Origin: Rapana venosa
Taxonomy: Eukaryota > Mollusca > Gastropoda > Neogastropoda > Muricidae
NCBI GenBank assembly: GCA_028751875.1
Contig: CM054159.1
Location: 355,935 to 419,934, forward strand
DNA length: 64,000 nucleotides
Direction of reading: 5' to 3'
Shown: positions 1 to 11,164 of the stretch, piece after piece
Layout: every line of letters starts with the position of its first letter
Numbering within the stretch: position 1 is the first letter of the stretch
Program-made: the position numbers and the translations under genes
The notes under the pieces: generated by a model
The model's input: only the letters and a program-made list of their open reading frames with translations
The model's database searches: none
What the model was told of the DNA's origin: nothing

Positions 1-51
1 CATTAAGGTAGCCACATTTTGACTTCAGGGATAAAAAGGTAAAGATAAAGG

Positions 52-322
52 AGTCCCATAACCTATAAGGTCATAGGGGAGCGAGGCGTCAGAGACCTCA
101 CTTCTCTAGGGCCAGCATATTGAGGGCGGCGCCCATCTCCTCCCCCTCGCTGCTTTACCTTCCATGACCCTAAAGAGGGCAGGAACCCATTTACAGCTGG
201 GGAAACTGTACTGAAGCCAAGGCGCGCAAACGGTCACCCATCCAACTGGTAACCACGCTCGACGCTGCTTAACTTGGCTGGGGGAAAGCGAGTGCTCCGA
301 CCACTGAGCTATCCCGACCCAC
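52..322 (-). mobile_element. tRNA/5S rRNA hybrid SINE
   Basis: Read on the minus strand it starts gggatagctcagtggtcgg (tRNA-like A-box region) and continues into caagttaagcagcgtcgagc and gtggttaccagttggatggg tgaccg, which matches the internal promoter half of 5S rRNA. The body ends ...cttatgggactcctttacctt-like. Copies lie at 935-1222, 17957-18265, 35055-35645 (interrupted) and 37663-37942. Confidence 0.85.
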
Positions 323-667
323 ACTTCAGGGATACAGCAGGGAATTGAACCTTCAAATGTTGCCAGGACAGTCGGGAGGTACCTCCCTGCTCTTTTTGAT
401 TTTCAACTGTCGTGGGCTCTTCTGACGTGCACAAGTCTGTCAGCTACACAGTTAGTTCTGACTGGTTCAGAGTCTCCTCCAAAAGACTTGACAACATTCA
501 TTTTGATTTTCCCGTCCAGACTGGGAAGAAAGAGCAAGGCTGGGATTCAAGCCCAGAACCTCGTGGTGTACATGTTAGGCGGGTGAACGTCTAAACTCTC
601 CTGTCACCTTCCCTTCTTGTAATGATGATACAATGATGTTGTGTTTGTTTGTTTTTTCTGTCGGCAG

Positions 668-750
668 GCACTGGATAACAGACCTCCTCTGAAGAGAGAA
701 CCTACTCAGCCCACGCTGGTGAGGGAAGGAACACAAGCAACGCTGAATGT
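668..750 (+). CDS. TRPM exon 1 (window numbering): pre-S1 cytosolic linker
   Basis: An 83-nt open segment preceded by a pyrimidine tract and cag (ends 667) and followed by the consensus donor gtgagt at 751. Read in phase 0 it gives ALDNRPPLKREP...QATLN plus two bases (GT), a hydrophilic linker without domain signature. Its exit phase (2) matches the entry phase of all three following microexons and of the S1 exon, which is the main support. The entry phase depends on exons outside the window. In TRPM2-like channels this part lies between the pre-S1 helix and S1 and is poorly conserved, so sequence similarity cannot confirm it. Confidence 0.6.
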
Positions 751-934
751 GTGAGTATCAATTGATAACTCTGAATCCACGCACGCAAAAAAGAGAGAGA
801 GTCCAGCAAACATAGATTCAGTGAAATATCTCGCTTCTAGAATACAGTGCGCAGCAAAACAGAATGGTAGGTAAAAAAACTATATTCATTGAAACTTGTG
901 GCTTAGAATATGACTGACAGTAAAAATATAAACT

Positions 935-1222
935 AAAGGTGTTCCCATAACCTTGCATGGTCATTGGGAAGCAAAGATGTCAGAGACCTCAGCTTCTCTA
1001 GGGGCCAGCATATTGAGGGCGGAGTCCGTCTCCTCTCCCTTGCTGTTTTACCTTCCCTGACCCTAAAGAGGCAGGTATCCATTTACGGCGGGTTGAATTT
1101 GGGGAACTGTAGTGAAGCCAAGGCACGCAAACAGCCACCCATCCACTTGGTAACCACGCTCAATGCTGCTTAGCCTTGGCTTGGAGAAAGTAAGTGCTCT
1201 GTCTACTGAGCTATCCCATCCC
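935..1222 (-). mobile_element. tRNA/5S rRNA hybrid SINE
   Basis: Second copy with the same order of modules: 5S-like part near 1137-1177, tRNA-like head near 1190-1222. Confidence 0.83.
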
Positions 1223-1883
1223 TCTGGATGGTTAAAAAAAAATAAAGAAGATAAATAAAAGGAGATTCATTTTTGACTCGTCTCTGTATTGAATGTAGTC
1301 CTTGCCTGCTGGTTTCAATTTGTCGCAAGCTTCTCACAAGCTTTCTTCAAGCAGGAAAACCTGACAATTGATGGGGAATGGTAATAAATCCACTTTTTTT
1401 TTTTTTTATAGATACTGGTCATCAATTTTTGGAATAGTTTTCCTAAGTATTTAAACAGTAGTTTTTTGTTTGTTTTGTTGTTGTTTTTTTTATTAAAAGG
1501 TGTCAAAAGTATTGTTGGTGTAATTTCTTGTGGTCAGCTGATTTGTAAGCAATAACAATCATTATCATAGTAACAGTAATAATAAGGATAATAAGGGTAA
1601 TGATAGCACTGCTAGATACAACAAAGACAACAAGAGCTACAACAATAATAATGATCATAACAACAAATAACAGAAACAACAACCAAATGATTGTTCTAAA
1701 ACACAAAACTGCATGCAGAATCCAGAGCACACTAAAACTTTCTTTCTCCCAACTGAAATCCATGAAGGAATGAATCCATAGACTCAACATTGATTCAAAA
1801 CGACGTACGCACATAAAAACAGGCAGACAGAAACAACACAGGTCTCACCGAAAAAATATGTTGTCCATTTATGCCATACTCAG

Positions 1884-1925
1884 TGCGGAAAACAAAGACA
1901 CTGAAGCTGAAGATGGGAGCAGAAG
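1884..1925 (+). CDS. TRPM microexon 2 (pre-S1 linker)
   Basis: A 42-nt exon between ...ccatactcag and gtaagactgc, phase 2 in and out, encoding (V)AENKDTEAEDGSR after joining. It is acidic and rich in Ser/Thr. It closely resembles the 39-nt microexon at 3051-3089 in length, first base (T), last bases (AG), acidic coding and flanking intron, so the two are tandem duplicates. Because 42 is divisible by 3 it can be skipped without breaking the frame, suggesting alternative inclusion. Confidence 0.68.
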
Positions 1926-2137
1926 GTAAGACTGCATGCTTTCGCCCTGAATGTTGTCACAGGTTATCGTCATAGATTATTGCTTGTCACTATTGTCGTC
2001 GTCTACCTGTATACAGATGCTGAGGTTTGATTGTCAAATAAGATAATTTATGTGCCAGTGATTGTTGAAGCCTTGAAACTGAAAAAGATGTGAAACTAAC
2101 ATGGTTGTCTCAGAACCATATGTTTTGTTTGAATCTC

Positions 2138-2164
2138 ATGTGTGTGTGTGTGTGTGTGTGTGTA

Positions 2165-2205
<41 letters not shown>

Positions 2206-2255
2206 GTGTGTGTGTGCGTGCGTGCATGCATGTATGTGTGTGTGTGTGTGTCATC
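2138..2255 (+). repeat. (GT)n microsatellite
   Basis: Interrupted (GT)n between the two duplicated microexons. Confidence 0.97.
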
Positions 2256-2504
2256 CGTCCCACCAGCTGTAGGGGACTTATTCTTCTGCAAAGGGCAGAC
2301 TGGCCTTTAAGATGAGTGCCAGATGTTGTGCATGGTTTTGCACATAGAGGCTTAATTCATAGCCTCTTCATAGGGACTTTTCTGGGGAGTGGAGTCAATG
2401 TCAATGTTGACTAGGTGGGGGAAAGGCCTTTCGATGAAGACTCCGACCTGTGCTGTTAAGTTATTTTTAGATCACAAGTGTGTGTGTGTGGGGGGGTGTT
2501 CTTC

Positions 2505-2925
2505 AGCTAAAATGCCAAGGTTCACTAATGGTGAGATTTTTCCATATGTGACCGTTTTTGCCCACCATGAAGGTAGTTGCATTCCAACTTCCGGTATGAT
2601 GTTTTAACACAACACCTGGGCGCATGCACATCATTTTTAAAACAAATTTTGTCATCCATTCCGCCTGACACAAAGTGGCCTACTCTTCCAGATGGCGGAA
2701 TGAGGTTTTTTAAACATGTGCACAAAATGTTCTGCGTGCGTTTGTACAAAGGGCCTTGGTTGATAGTCTCATCTGAAGGACTTTTTTGGGGGTAGTGGAG
2801 TCAGTGTTGATGTTAACTTTTGGGAGAAAATCTCCTAAAACAAGCACCTCCATGATGGCTCAATTCCGGAGTATCAGATTGTGAGTGCAAAGCTCTAACC
2901 ACTAGGCTATCCTGCCACCCCCTGT
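2505..2925 (-). mobile_element. SINE-A, long-tail form
   Basis: On the minus strand: tRNA-like head (gatagcctagtggttagagc), body with gagactatcaaccaaggccc, then the tail module seen on + as ggttcactaatggtgagatt. Old, diverged copy. Confidence 0.8.
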
Positions 2926-3050
2926 GGTCACAAGTTTAATGCTCCAACCTCCAGTAGAAGCCAAAATAACATGTTGTGAAGAAGTAGACAACAAAAGCGA
3001 CAGATGTCTGACCGAAATAAATGCATGTTGTCCGTTTATGCCTTGCTCAG

Positions 3051-3089
3051 TGAGGGGAGTAAAGAAACTGCTGAAGATGTGGGCAGGAG
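3051..3089 (+). CDS. TRPM microexon 3 (pre-S1 linker, duplicate of microexon 2)
   Basis: A 39-nt exon between ...ccttgctcag and gtaagactgc, phase 2/2, encoding (S)EGSKETAEDVGR. The donor side is almost identical to that of microexon 2 (gtaagactgcatgct) and the 70 bases upstream also align, so exon and intron flanks were duplicated about 1.17 kb apart. The length is a multiple of three, so inclusion is optional for the frame. Confidence 0.68.
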
Positions 3090-3754
3090 GTAAGACTGCA
3101 TGCTGTTGCCCTGAGTGTGCTGTTGTTGTTGTTGTCGTTGTCGTCATTACCGGTATCATTTGTCGTTGTCTTTCTCTGTACAGTTGCTGTGGTTTAATTG
3201 GTAGATTATGTGCCAGTAATCTTTCAAACCCCTGAAACTCACACAGACCTGTGCACTCGAGAATTTTACCTACCTGTGCACTCGGAACTTTTTCTCAAGT
3301 CTGGAGAAAAGAGGGGGAAAAACGTTTTGTGGCAGTGTGAGAAATGTTCGCTAAATGTGTGAATCTGAACTGTGCATGCAACTTACATATATCCAAGAAC
3401 CATGTGTTACCTGTTATATCGGCAAAAAAAAGAGAAGAATATTGATACTTGGTTATGATCACCATGTAGTGATCTTACAGGTCTTGTAAGCGTGTGTCAG
3501 GCATACTCTGCTCTCATCCAAAAGTGTATATATAAGATTCCTCAAATTGAGAGAAAATAAGAAAATCCAAAGCTCAAATTCTGCAAGCGAAAAACTTGTA
3601 TAAGTCCAAGGAGTGAAAAACCCTTTGTTATTCCTTGAGTGAAATAATAAGGTACTTTCTGTAAGATATTAGTCTGTACACCTTGTGAACTGAGCCATTT
3701 GCACAAACTCTGATTTTTTTTTATCAAAGAAAGGGATGCAAACCTTGTGAGTGA

Positions 3755-4205
3755 AAAATCTGCACAAATCCTGTGAGTCTTAAAAATTTACAGAAATCCT
3801 GTGAGTGTAATAAACTTGTAGAAATCCTGTGAGTGTTATAAACTTGTAGAAATCCTGTGAGTGTTATAAACTTGTAGAAATCCTGTGAGTGTAATAAACT
3901 TGTAGAAATCCTGTGAGTGTTAGAAACTTGTAGAAATCCTGTGAGTGTTAGAAACTTGTAGAAATCCTGTGAGTGTTATAAACTTGTAGAAATCCTGTGA
4001 GTGTTAGAAACTTGAAGAAATCCTGTGAGTGTTAGAAACTTGTAGATATCCTGGGAGTATTAGAAATGTGTAGAAATCCTGTAAGTATTAGAAACTTGTA
4101 GAAATCTTGTGACTCTTAGAAACTTGTAAAAATTCTGTGAGTCTTAGAAACTTGCAAAAACTCTGTGATTATGAGAAACTAGCAGGGACCTTGAGAGCCT
4201 GAGAA
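3755..4205 (+). repeat. 29-bp minisatellite, about 15 copies
   Basis: The unit is aatcctgtgagtgttagaaa plus cttgtagaa, decaying at both ends. Each good unit contains ct/gtgagt, a textbook donor sequence. It lies in the intron between microexons 3 and 4. Confidence 0.9.
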
Positions 4206-4940
4206 ACGTGTAAAAACCAATGACCCTGGAAAACCCATAGAAGCTTGTATGAATCCACAATGAAGTAATCAAATTGTTTTTATTTCAATCCATGGTAATG
4301 ACACATATCCTTCCTTATGACTAAGATTCTCTGAGAGTTTGTCTTTTTTTTTTCTCCCCTAATCTCCTCTCCACCCACACCCCCTATTCCTCCTGCACTT
4401 CTCTCCCCTTCCCACTTACTATCCTCTTTGCTGAAGAAGTGTTAATTTGATCATACGTTTGGAGTTAACTCACTGTACCCCCACTACCACTCAAACATCT
4501 AGTTGCTTTTCTCCCCTTAAAGGTTCACCTTCGTGTCCATATTTTTTTTCCTTATGATTGATTACTGAAATATTTTCATTTGACCTAAAACCGTGACATT
4601 TCTAGGTGGTGATTATGAAATGTATGAAACTGGTAACAATTGTTAGAAGTGTTTTTCTGTGATGTCTGTCTTTTTCTTGTGTGTGTGTATGTTTATAAAA
4701 TTTACATATGCATCTGAGCCTGTTGAAGTGTATCAAGCCATAATACTGGAAGTAATAAAATGATAAGAAAGGATTAACAAATTGAATAATTCATTTTAAA
4801 AAATTAAAGAAACCTACACAGAAGAAAACCTTAAACTCTTAACAAATTTTCTTTTAAATTTCGAAATATTATTTTATCCTTGTTTTATTTATTCAATTTC
4901 TTTCTCTTTCTTTCATGTTCTTTTGTTGTTGTTGTTCAAG

Positions 4941-4985
4941 TTCCACAAAGGCAAAAAAGGAAACGCCAGAAGATTTGTTGAGAAG
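4941..4985 (+). CDS. TRPM microexon 4 (pre-S1 linker)
   Basis: A 45-nt exon between ...ttgttcaag and gtaacattgc, phase 2/2, encoding (S)STKAKKETPEDLLR. Like the two preceding microexons it starts with T, ends with AG, carries a KET/(A or P)ED core and is divisible by three. Its donor flank (gtaacattgcatgg) resembles theirs more weakly, so it may be an older copy of the same exon. It is more basic at its N-terminal side than the others. Confidence 0.65.
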
Positions 4986-5299
4986 GTAACATTGCATGGC
5001 GCTGTAGGTTTAGTCTTATTGTTTCGTAGTGTCTTTTGTCTTCTGATTCAAAACCTTTGCCTTGGTGTACATCTGCTGCATGCTTAATTTTTTCCCCTCA
5101 CAAATTGTGAAGACATTTTAGCACACACAAAAAGGGAAAAGAATCTTGTTGTTAGCATTGCACAGTTTTTTGTCGTATTTTGTTGTTGTTGCTTTTTGCT
5201 TTTTCATTGACATGATAGGAAGGTGATTATGTTAGTGTTATGTATGTATGTAGATCTAACATAACTTCATTCTTTTACTTTTTTTTTCCTATGCTAAAA

Positions 5300-5950
5300 C
5301 TCCAGCGTTCACCAATGACGAGATCTTGCATATGTGACTGTTCGCCCATCATTAAGGTAACCGCATTCCGACTTCTGGGATGATGTCTAAACATGAAACC
5401 AGTGTGCCTGCGGGTTTTCTTTTTGTTTTGTTTTAATGTTGTCATCCATTCATACTTTATTTATTTATTTATTCTTTTATATCGAGGATAATGGAATAAC
5501 CACTCGTGTGCTTTTTTACATCCAGTCCCCGTGTGTATGCGGTTTTGTAAATTTTGTCATCTGTTCCCACCGGCATGCAATGGCCTACTCTTACAAAAAG
5601 CAGAACAGGATTTAACATGTGCATAAGATGCTCTGCATGTGTTCACACACGAGGCCTCAGTTTGTAGTCTCCATGAACGTTTTAAAATGTATATACTGGC
5701 ACACAGTAGCCTTCTTTTCCAAAAGGTGAAATGAGTTTCAACATGTATGCAAGAAGTTCTGCATGTGTATGTTCACAGCAAACTGGTTTATTAATCTCAT
5801 CCAAAGGACTTTTAAGGGGAGCAGAGTCAGTACTGATGTTAACTCTATGGGAAGAAATTCTCTTGAACGGGCGTTTTGATGGTGGCTTGAACTTGCGCTG
5901 TCAAAATTACGAGCTCAACAACGTTCTAACCACTAGGCTACCCTACCCTG
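5300..5950 (-). mobile_element. SINE-A long-tail form with a second SINE-A inserted
   Basis: Outer element 5300-5455 plus 5690-5950 (head end ctaaccactaggctacc near 5935). The inner 5' truncated copy 5460-5685 has the short tail ttttatatcgaggataatgg. Confidence 0.75.
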
Positions 5951-6057
5951 ACCCCCCCCTCCCCCCCTGCTTGAGAGTTGACTTCTCCCTTACCTCCTTG
6001 AAGAGTAGTGGGAGCTCTCTCTGCTCTCAGCTCTTTCTTTATTATTCTTTTATATTT

Positions 6058-6394
6058 ATTTATTCTTTTATATCGAGGATAATGGAATAAGCACTTATGT
6101 GCTTTTTTTACATCAGTCTCCATGTGTATGCGGTTTTGTAAATTTTGTCATCCATTCCCACCGGCACACAATAGCCTACTCTTACGAAAAGCGGAACAGG
6201 ATTTAACGTGTGCGCAAGATGTTGTGCGTGCGTTCACACACGGGACCTTGGTTTATAGTCTCAACCGAAGGACTTTTGGGGAGAGAGGAGTCTGCACTGA
6301 TGTTAACTCCAGGGGAAAATATCCCCTTGAACGGGATTCGAACCTGGGTCGTCAGATTGCGAGCGCAATGTTCTAACCACTAGGCTATCCTGTT
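6058..6394 (-). mobile_element. SINE-A, full length
   Basis: Reads on minus from gatagcctagtggttagaac (A box) and ggttcgaatcc (B box) through the body to ccattatcctcgatataaaa plus an AT-rich tail. Confidence 0.88.
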
Positions 6395-6514
6395 CTTTCA
6401 GGTAGTGTGAGTGTGTGTCTTGGGAGACTTGAACCTGGCACAGTCCATCTCTCTCCTGGCTGAGTTAACTGTAGTATCCATGCAACTCTGAGTGTTTTCT
6501 AAGAGAGTTTTCCC

Positions 6515-6625
6515 TGAAGTTGGAATGTGGCGACCTTAATGGTGGGGAGGGGAGGGGGGGAAGGGGGGAACGGTCGCATATGTAAAAACCTGACCATTGG
6601 TGAACCTTAGAGCTCTAGCCGAGGA
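6515..6625 (+). mobile_element. SINE tail-module fragment
   Basis: gttggaatgtggcgacctta ... accattggtgaaccttagag with a poly(G) insert. Confidence 0.7.
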
Positions 6626-6753
6626 GCAAAAAAAAGAACAAGATTTAAACAAATAGTACAAAAGTAGAGTCCGGTAGACATATGTTCATAATCATCCAGG
6701 TTTCAAATCTATCTCAGAATCTTATTTTCTCCCTAGTTTGAGTTAGGGATTGT

Positions 6754-7053
6754 GCAAAGTTGATGATCTGAAGTCTGTAGCTGGTAGCAATAGACTGCGC
6801 TGGTTTTGGGCACGTTCAACGGAAAGCAGACCACCACATCATTAAAAAGATCAATGAACTTCGTAGTGGATGGAAAGAGACCAAAGGGAAGACCTAGCAA
6901 AACCTGGGCTGCCTGTATTGCAGATGATCTTAGAGAAAGAGGCATAAATAAGGAGGAAGCTCAAATCAGAGAGAGATGGAGAAGGATCATCAATGTCAAA
7001 CCTCCCCTGGGAGAAACATGACAAAAAAAGGAAGAAGAAGAAGAAGAAGAAGA
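6754..7053 (+). mobile_element. RTE-like LINE, 5' truncated 3' end (copy 1)
   Basis: Encodes KVDDLKSVAGSNRLRW... with a frameshift, then NFVVDGKRPKGRPSKTWAAC and IADDLRERGINKEEAQ, the end of a LINE reverse transcriptase protein. It ends PPLGET*, then (GAA)n. The direct repeat gagttagggat at 6739 and again at about 7053 marks the target duplication. Same family as 40255-40952. Confidence 0.82.
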
Positions 7054-7096
7054 GTTAGGGATTGAAACCAAAAGTCACTGTATCTGGATTATTGGG

Positions 7097-7097
<1 letters not shown>

Positions 7098-7125
<28 letters not shown>
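7098..7125 (+). repeat. (TA)n microsatellite
   Basis: Pure TA run of about 28 bases. Confidence 0.97.
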
Positions 7126-7128
<3 letters not shown>

Positions 7129-7224
7129 TTTGTTACCACTTTTTATTTTAATCATGGTAACCAACACTTAGCTTCATTTACGGTCCATTTTGATAGAAAT
7201 GAATATCCCCAAGGCAGAATGCAG

Positions 7225-7305
7225 CTGCTTTAATGGCAGGGGTTTGAAAAAAACGGTCGCATACGCACTGTTGGTAAACCTCAAAGCTCTAGCCAAGAAA
7301 CAGAA
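7225..7305 (+). mobile_element. SINE tail-module fragment
   Basis: aaacggtcgcatacgcactg ttggtaaacctcaaagctct, a diverged copy of the same module. Confidence 0.6.
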
Positions 7306-7539
7306 CAAGAGGTGAATGACAACAGAAGCATCAGTGGCTTGACTTCTCTCTCAACTCCTTAAGGAGGCATTGGGGCACTGCACTCAGTTTTGTCCTGGCT
7401 GTGTCGTAGGCAAGTTGAACCTGGTGGAGCCCATCCCTCTCTAGGTAGCAGGGTGCATGCTGGGTATGTTCCTATTATCCCTCCCACTCACCATAGCTTG
7501 CATACTCTTCTATCAGTTTGGTAGATGGGTGGGGTTTAT

Positions 7540-8205
7540 GTGTGCAAAAGATGTATTTTGTACACAGGACCACGGTTTATATTCTTATCTAAAAGACTTT
7601 TGAGGGAATGAAGTCAGAACTGATGGAGACATTCGATCCATGGCCTACAGGTTAATGCATCTGCCTGGAAAGCGAGAAGTGCGGGTTCGATCTCTGCTTG
7701 TGCCCGAAATGTTTTCTCATTTTACTCAGCCGTGATTGGTGGCTTTTGGGTGCTAGTCTTTCAGATGAGACAGTAAACCAAAGTCCCATGCGCAACATGC
7801 ATTCAGCACATGTGAAATGATCCACAGCAACAAGAGAGTTGTCCCTGGCAAAATTTGGTAGGAAAAAAACCCACTCTGATAAGGAAACAGATGCTGTACA
7901 CATGCAGACAGGAAAATCGACAAAGCAAACTGTTGTTGTTGTTGTTTGTTTGTTTTGTTGATTTTCAAAACAACAACAGAATAATGGGTGGCGCTGCTCT
8001 TGTGGCCACAGTCTCTCTCCTGGGGAGAGCAGCCTGAATTTCAGGCAGAGAAATTTGCTGTGATAGAAAGAGACATAAAGTTGTATACAAACTCTTAGGG
8101 GAAAATCCCTTTGAATGGACACCTCAGTGGAGACTGAAATCTGTGCCCCTCAGTTTTCAGCAGATCATCAGCATAGTGCTCTAACCCCTAGGCCTCTCTG
8201 CTTCC
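7540..8205. mobile_element. SINE-A interrupted by a SINE-C
   Basis: SINE-A body (7540-7625, minus) and head (8090-8205, ctctaacccctaggcctctc) flank a + strand SINE-C (7628-8090). SINE-C has head ggttcgatctctgc, ctagtctttcagatgagaca, acaagagagttgtccctggc, and a gagcagcctgaatttcaggc segment. Confidence 0.78.
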
Positions 8206-8445
8206 ACACGCACGCATGCATGCACATGCGCATGCACACACACACGCACGCACACACACTCTCGCACACGCACGCACACGCGCACACACACGCACTCTCA
8301 CATGCATGCATGCACACGCGCGCACATACACACACACTCTCACATGCATGCATGCACGTGCGTGCACACACACACACACACACTCTCACATGCACGCACA
8401 CACACAGTCACACATTCATAAACAAACACAAACACACACACATTC
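8205..8445 (+). repeat. (CA)n-rich tract with CG steps
   Basis: Alternating purine/pyrimidine sequence (cacacgcacg, catgcatgcatgcac) with Z-DNA potential. Confidence 0.95.
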
Positions 8446-8494
8446 ATTTGTAGGTTGGGTGGGGTTTTTTTGTATAGTTTCTTTTTCCTTTTCT

Positions 8495-8600
8495 TTAGCT
8501 AGAGCTCTGAGGTTCACCAATACTGGCATTTTTACATATTATATGTGACTGTTTGTGCTCACCGTTAAGGTATCTGTATTCCAACTTCAGGGTTCATTTA
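8495..8600 (-). mobile_element. SINE tail-module fragment
   Basis: gctagagctctgaggttcac, then ccgttaaggtatctgtattc. Confidence 0.72.
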
Positions 8601-8876
8601 AAAACTTTGTAGTTTGTGATGTGATACACCCACAGGAAACATGAATGGTAGAAAATACTAACAAAATGTAACACTGCATGCTAGAATTGGTGGATTTTTG
8701 GGGTTGTACTATGCTTTGGTGGGGTTTCGTTTTGTTTTGGAGATTGTGTGTGTGTGTGTTGCAGTTCAGTTATTTTGGTCGTTGCCACAGCAATATTGTG
8801 AGACTTACATGCCGTGTGTTATTTGCTTTTGATAAGTCAGTGGACATTTTTGTATCGCTGAATTGAATTATATGAC

Positions 8877-9001
8877 CGGGGGGGGGGGGGGGGGGGGGGT
8901 GGGTAGAGAGAGAGAGGAGAACTCTGAGCTCTTAAATGATTTAAGGCCACATACAATTCAAAGGGAGGAGAGAGGAGAGAGAGAGAGATGAAGAGAGAGA
9001 G

Positions 9002-9046
<45 letters not shown>
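8877..9046 (+). repeat. Poly(G) followed by (GA)n
   Basis: About 22 G, then interrupted gagaga. Confidence 0.95.
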
Positions 9047-9048
<2 letters not shown>

Positions 9049-9805
9049 TTTAAATTATCCTCTTCCCACGAAAAAAAATCTGAAAACAAAATATTTCTCG
9101 TTTTTGTTTTGTTTTGTTTGTTTCTTTAGTTTGTTTGTTGGTGTGGGTTGTTTTTTTTTTGGGGGGGTGGGGGGTGGGAGGATGAGAAGAAGCTGGATTA
9201 GGTATAATGACATATTATTATGTGTGCTTATTTATGTGTGTGTCCAAGCATGTTAAAATATGCATATCATCAGTAAGCCTCGGGAAACTTTTGTTTCTTT
9301 GTTTGTTGACTGAGATTGTCTTAGAATGGTTGCATTGTCCAGGCTGCTTACACTCGTATGTGTATTATGCCTGTGAGTCTGTGTTTGGTGTGTTTTCATA
9401 TTTTGGGTGGATTTGCTAGTTTTCCCTTTGAATTTTCAATCACTGGTGGGTGATCAATTGGTAGTTTTTGAAGGGTTGTTCTACATGTATCTTGAAAAAA
9501 AAAAGTAATATGCCAAACACTTGGGTGTTGTGTTTGTACTTTTTGTCTGCTTTTAAAATAAAAAAGTAATATGATTAGATTTTCGTCTGGACATATTGAT
9601 TTTATTTTATTTATTTATTTATTCTTTTATATGGAGGATCATGGATGTAGATTGATGTAGGTAATATGAACATTTGTTCATAACTGCACATTTGATAAAC
9701 ATTTTGGTATTGCTGCATGGCTTGGGTTTTGTTGTTTTTGTTGTTGTTGTGGGTTTTTTTGCTGAAAGAAAATGTGGACCACTCACGAATACTGAGAGTT
9801 AAGTA

Positions 9806-11160
9806 ATAATAATAATATATGGATTTATATAGTTCTGAATCTTGTAAAACAAACAAATTGAAGCGCTTGCACTCAAATCATTTACACGCATGCAACTTTC
9901 CTCAAATATAACGAATAACAGATTTTAAATTTATGCGCGCGCACACACACACAAACACACACACACCCACGAACACACTTAGGAGATGAAGGATGCTGTT
10001 GAAAAATTAGGGACAGATGTGAGGGGAATGTCTCAGGTAGGAAATAAGTGTGTTTTGAGTCTGGATTTGAAGGTATCAAATGAGGGCTTTTGGTGAAGTG
10101 AAAGAGGGAGGTCATTCCAGGTGGATGGACCAGAAACAGAGAAAAAGCGACAGCCAACAGTGGTTTGTTTGTATCTGGTGTTTGAAAGCACAAAGTATCT
10201 GTGGCTGAACGAAGGGAATGGGATGGAGTGTACAGGTGAAGACAGTTACAGAGATAAGAGGGTGCAGATTTGTGGAGACATTTGAAACAGAGGGTATTGA
10301 TCTTATACTTCAGTCTTTGTGAGACAGGCAACCAGTGAAGAGATCGCAGAAGAGGAGTGATGTGTTCAGATTTTTTCTTTTTTAGGACCAGTCGAGCTGC
10401 AGAGTTTTGTATGCATTGAAGAGAGTGGATGGATGATGCGGGTAGGCCAACCAAAAGAGAATTACAGTAGTCTAAACGTGAAAGAATGAGAGATGTGATG
10501 AGCTTGGAAGTTGCATCAGTGGACAGATACTTGTGAATCGTGCTTATGCACTGTAATTGATAATAGCAAAACTGACAGGTCTGGGTAATTAATTTTTTCA
10601 TAGAGAGTGTGTTGTCAAGAACTACACCTAAATACTTCACAGAGTTGGACAAAGGAACTGACGTATTGCTGAATTCTATTGAAGTTGTTGTGATGGAGGA
10701 AAGTTTGTGTTCAGTCCCTATGAGCATGGCTTTGGTTTTATCGGCATTAAGTTGTAACTTGTTCTGTCTTGAAGGTAGTAAGACATATTTGTCAGGAGGG
10801 AAGGTAAGTTTTCAACAGTATCACTGCACTGAAGCTGAGTATCATCAGCATAGAAATGATGATCAATATGGTGGTTGTTTATTATATGTGAGAGTGGAGC
10901 AGTGTGGAGAGTAAAGAGAACAGGGCTCAGGACTGATCCTTGTGGGACTCCACATTCCATTTTGACAGGTTTTGATTGAATTTTGTTTACAATAACTTTC
11001 TGGAATCTGTCTTTGAGGTATGAAGTAAACCAGGTGAGGGCTGTGCCATTAATACCAAACGTATTTTGGAGGCAAGAAAGAAGAATTGAGTGATAGTAAG
11101 ACAGATAGGTACAGAATATTTTTAATAATAATTGTTCAGTTGTTAAACTTTCCACATGGG
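9806..11160 (-). mobile_element. CR1/L2-like LINE, 5' truncated, frameshifted
   Basis: Minus-strand RT in two frames. The first (11155-10718) has GVPQGSVLSPVLF and HHFYADDTQL, the catalytic palm. The second (10727-about 9960) has SVKYLGVVLDNTLS, LDYCNSLLVGLP, NSAARLV, ITPLLRSLHWLPVSQRLKYK. Endonuclease and RT fingers are missing. The 3' end holds a GT run and the tail gcgcttcaatttgtttgttt tacaagattcagaactatat, then (TTA)n, which matches the tail of the SINE-C/B families. Confidence 0.87.
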
Positions 11161-11164
11161 GATT

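Larger units (their letters stand above)
1815..3240 (+). repeat. Duplicated microexon block (two copies)
   Basis: About 1815-2090 and about 2975-3240 are homologous: gacag.tgtctgaccgaaa.aa, tgttgtcc.tttatgcc.t, the microexon, gtaagactgcatgct and a gattatgtgccagt end. A (GT)n tract and a SINE lie between them. Confidence 0.85.

Noticed and set aside
233..278. Possible 5S rRNA gene
   Set aside because: Only the internal half matches, and it is repeated in several copies within a SINE.
8627..8667. Possible fourth microexon (acag/gaaacatgaatgg ... aaat/gtaacactgcatgct)
   Set aside because: The donor flank resembles the other microexons, but the required frame has TAG; at best a decayed copy.
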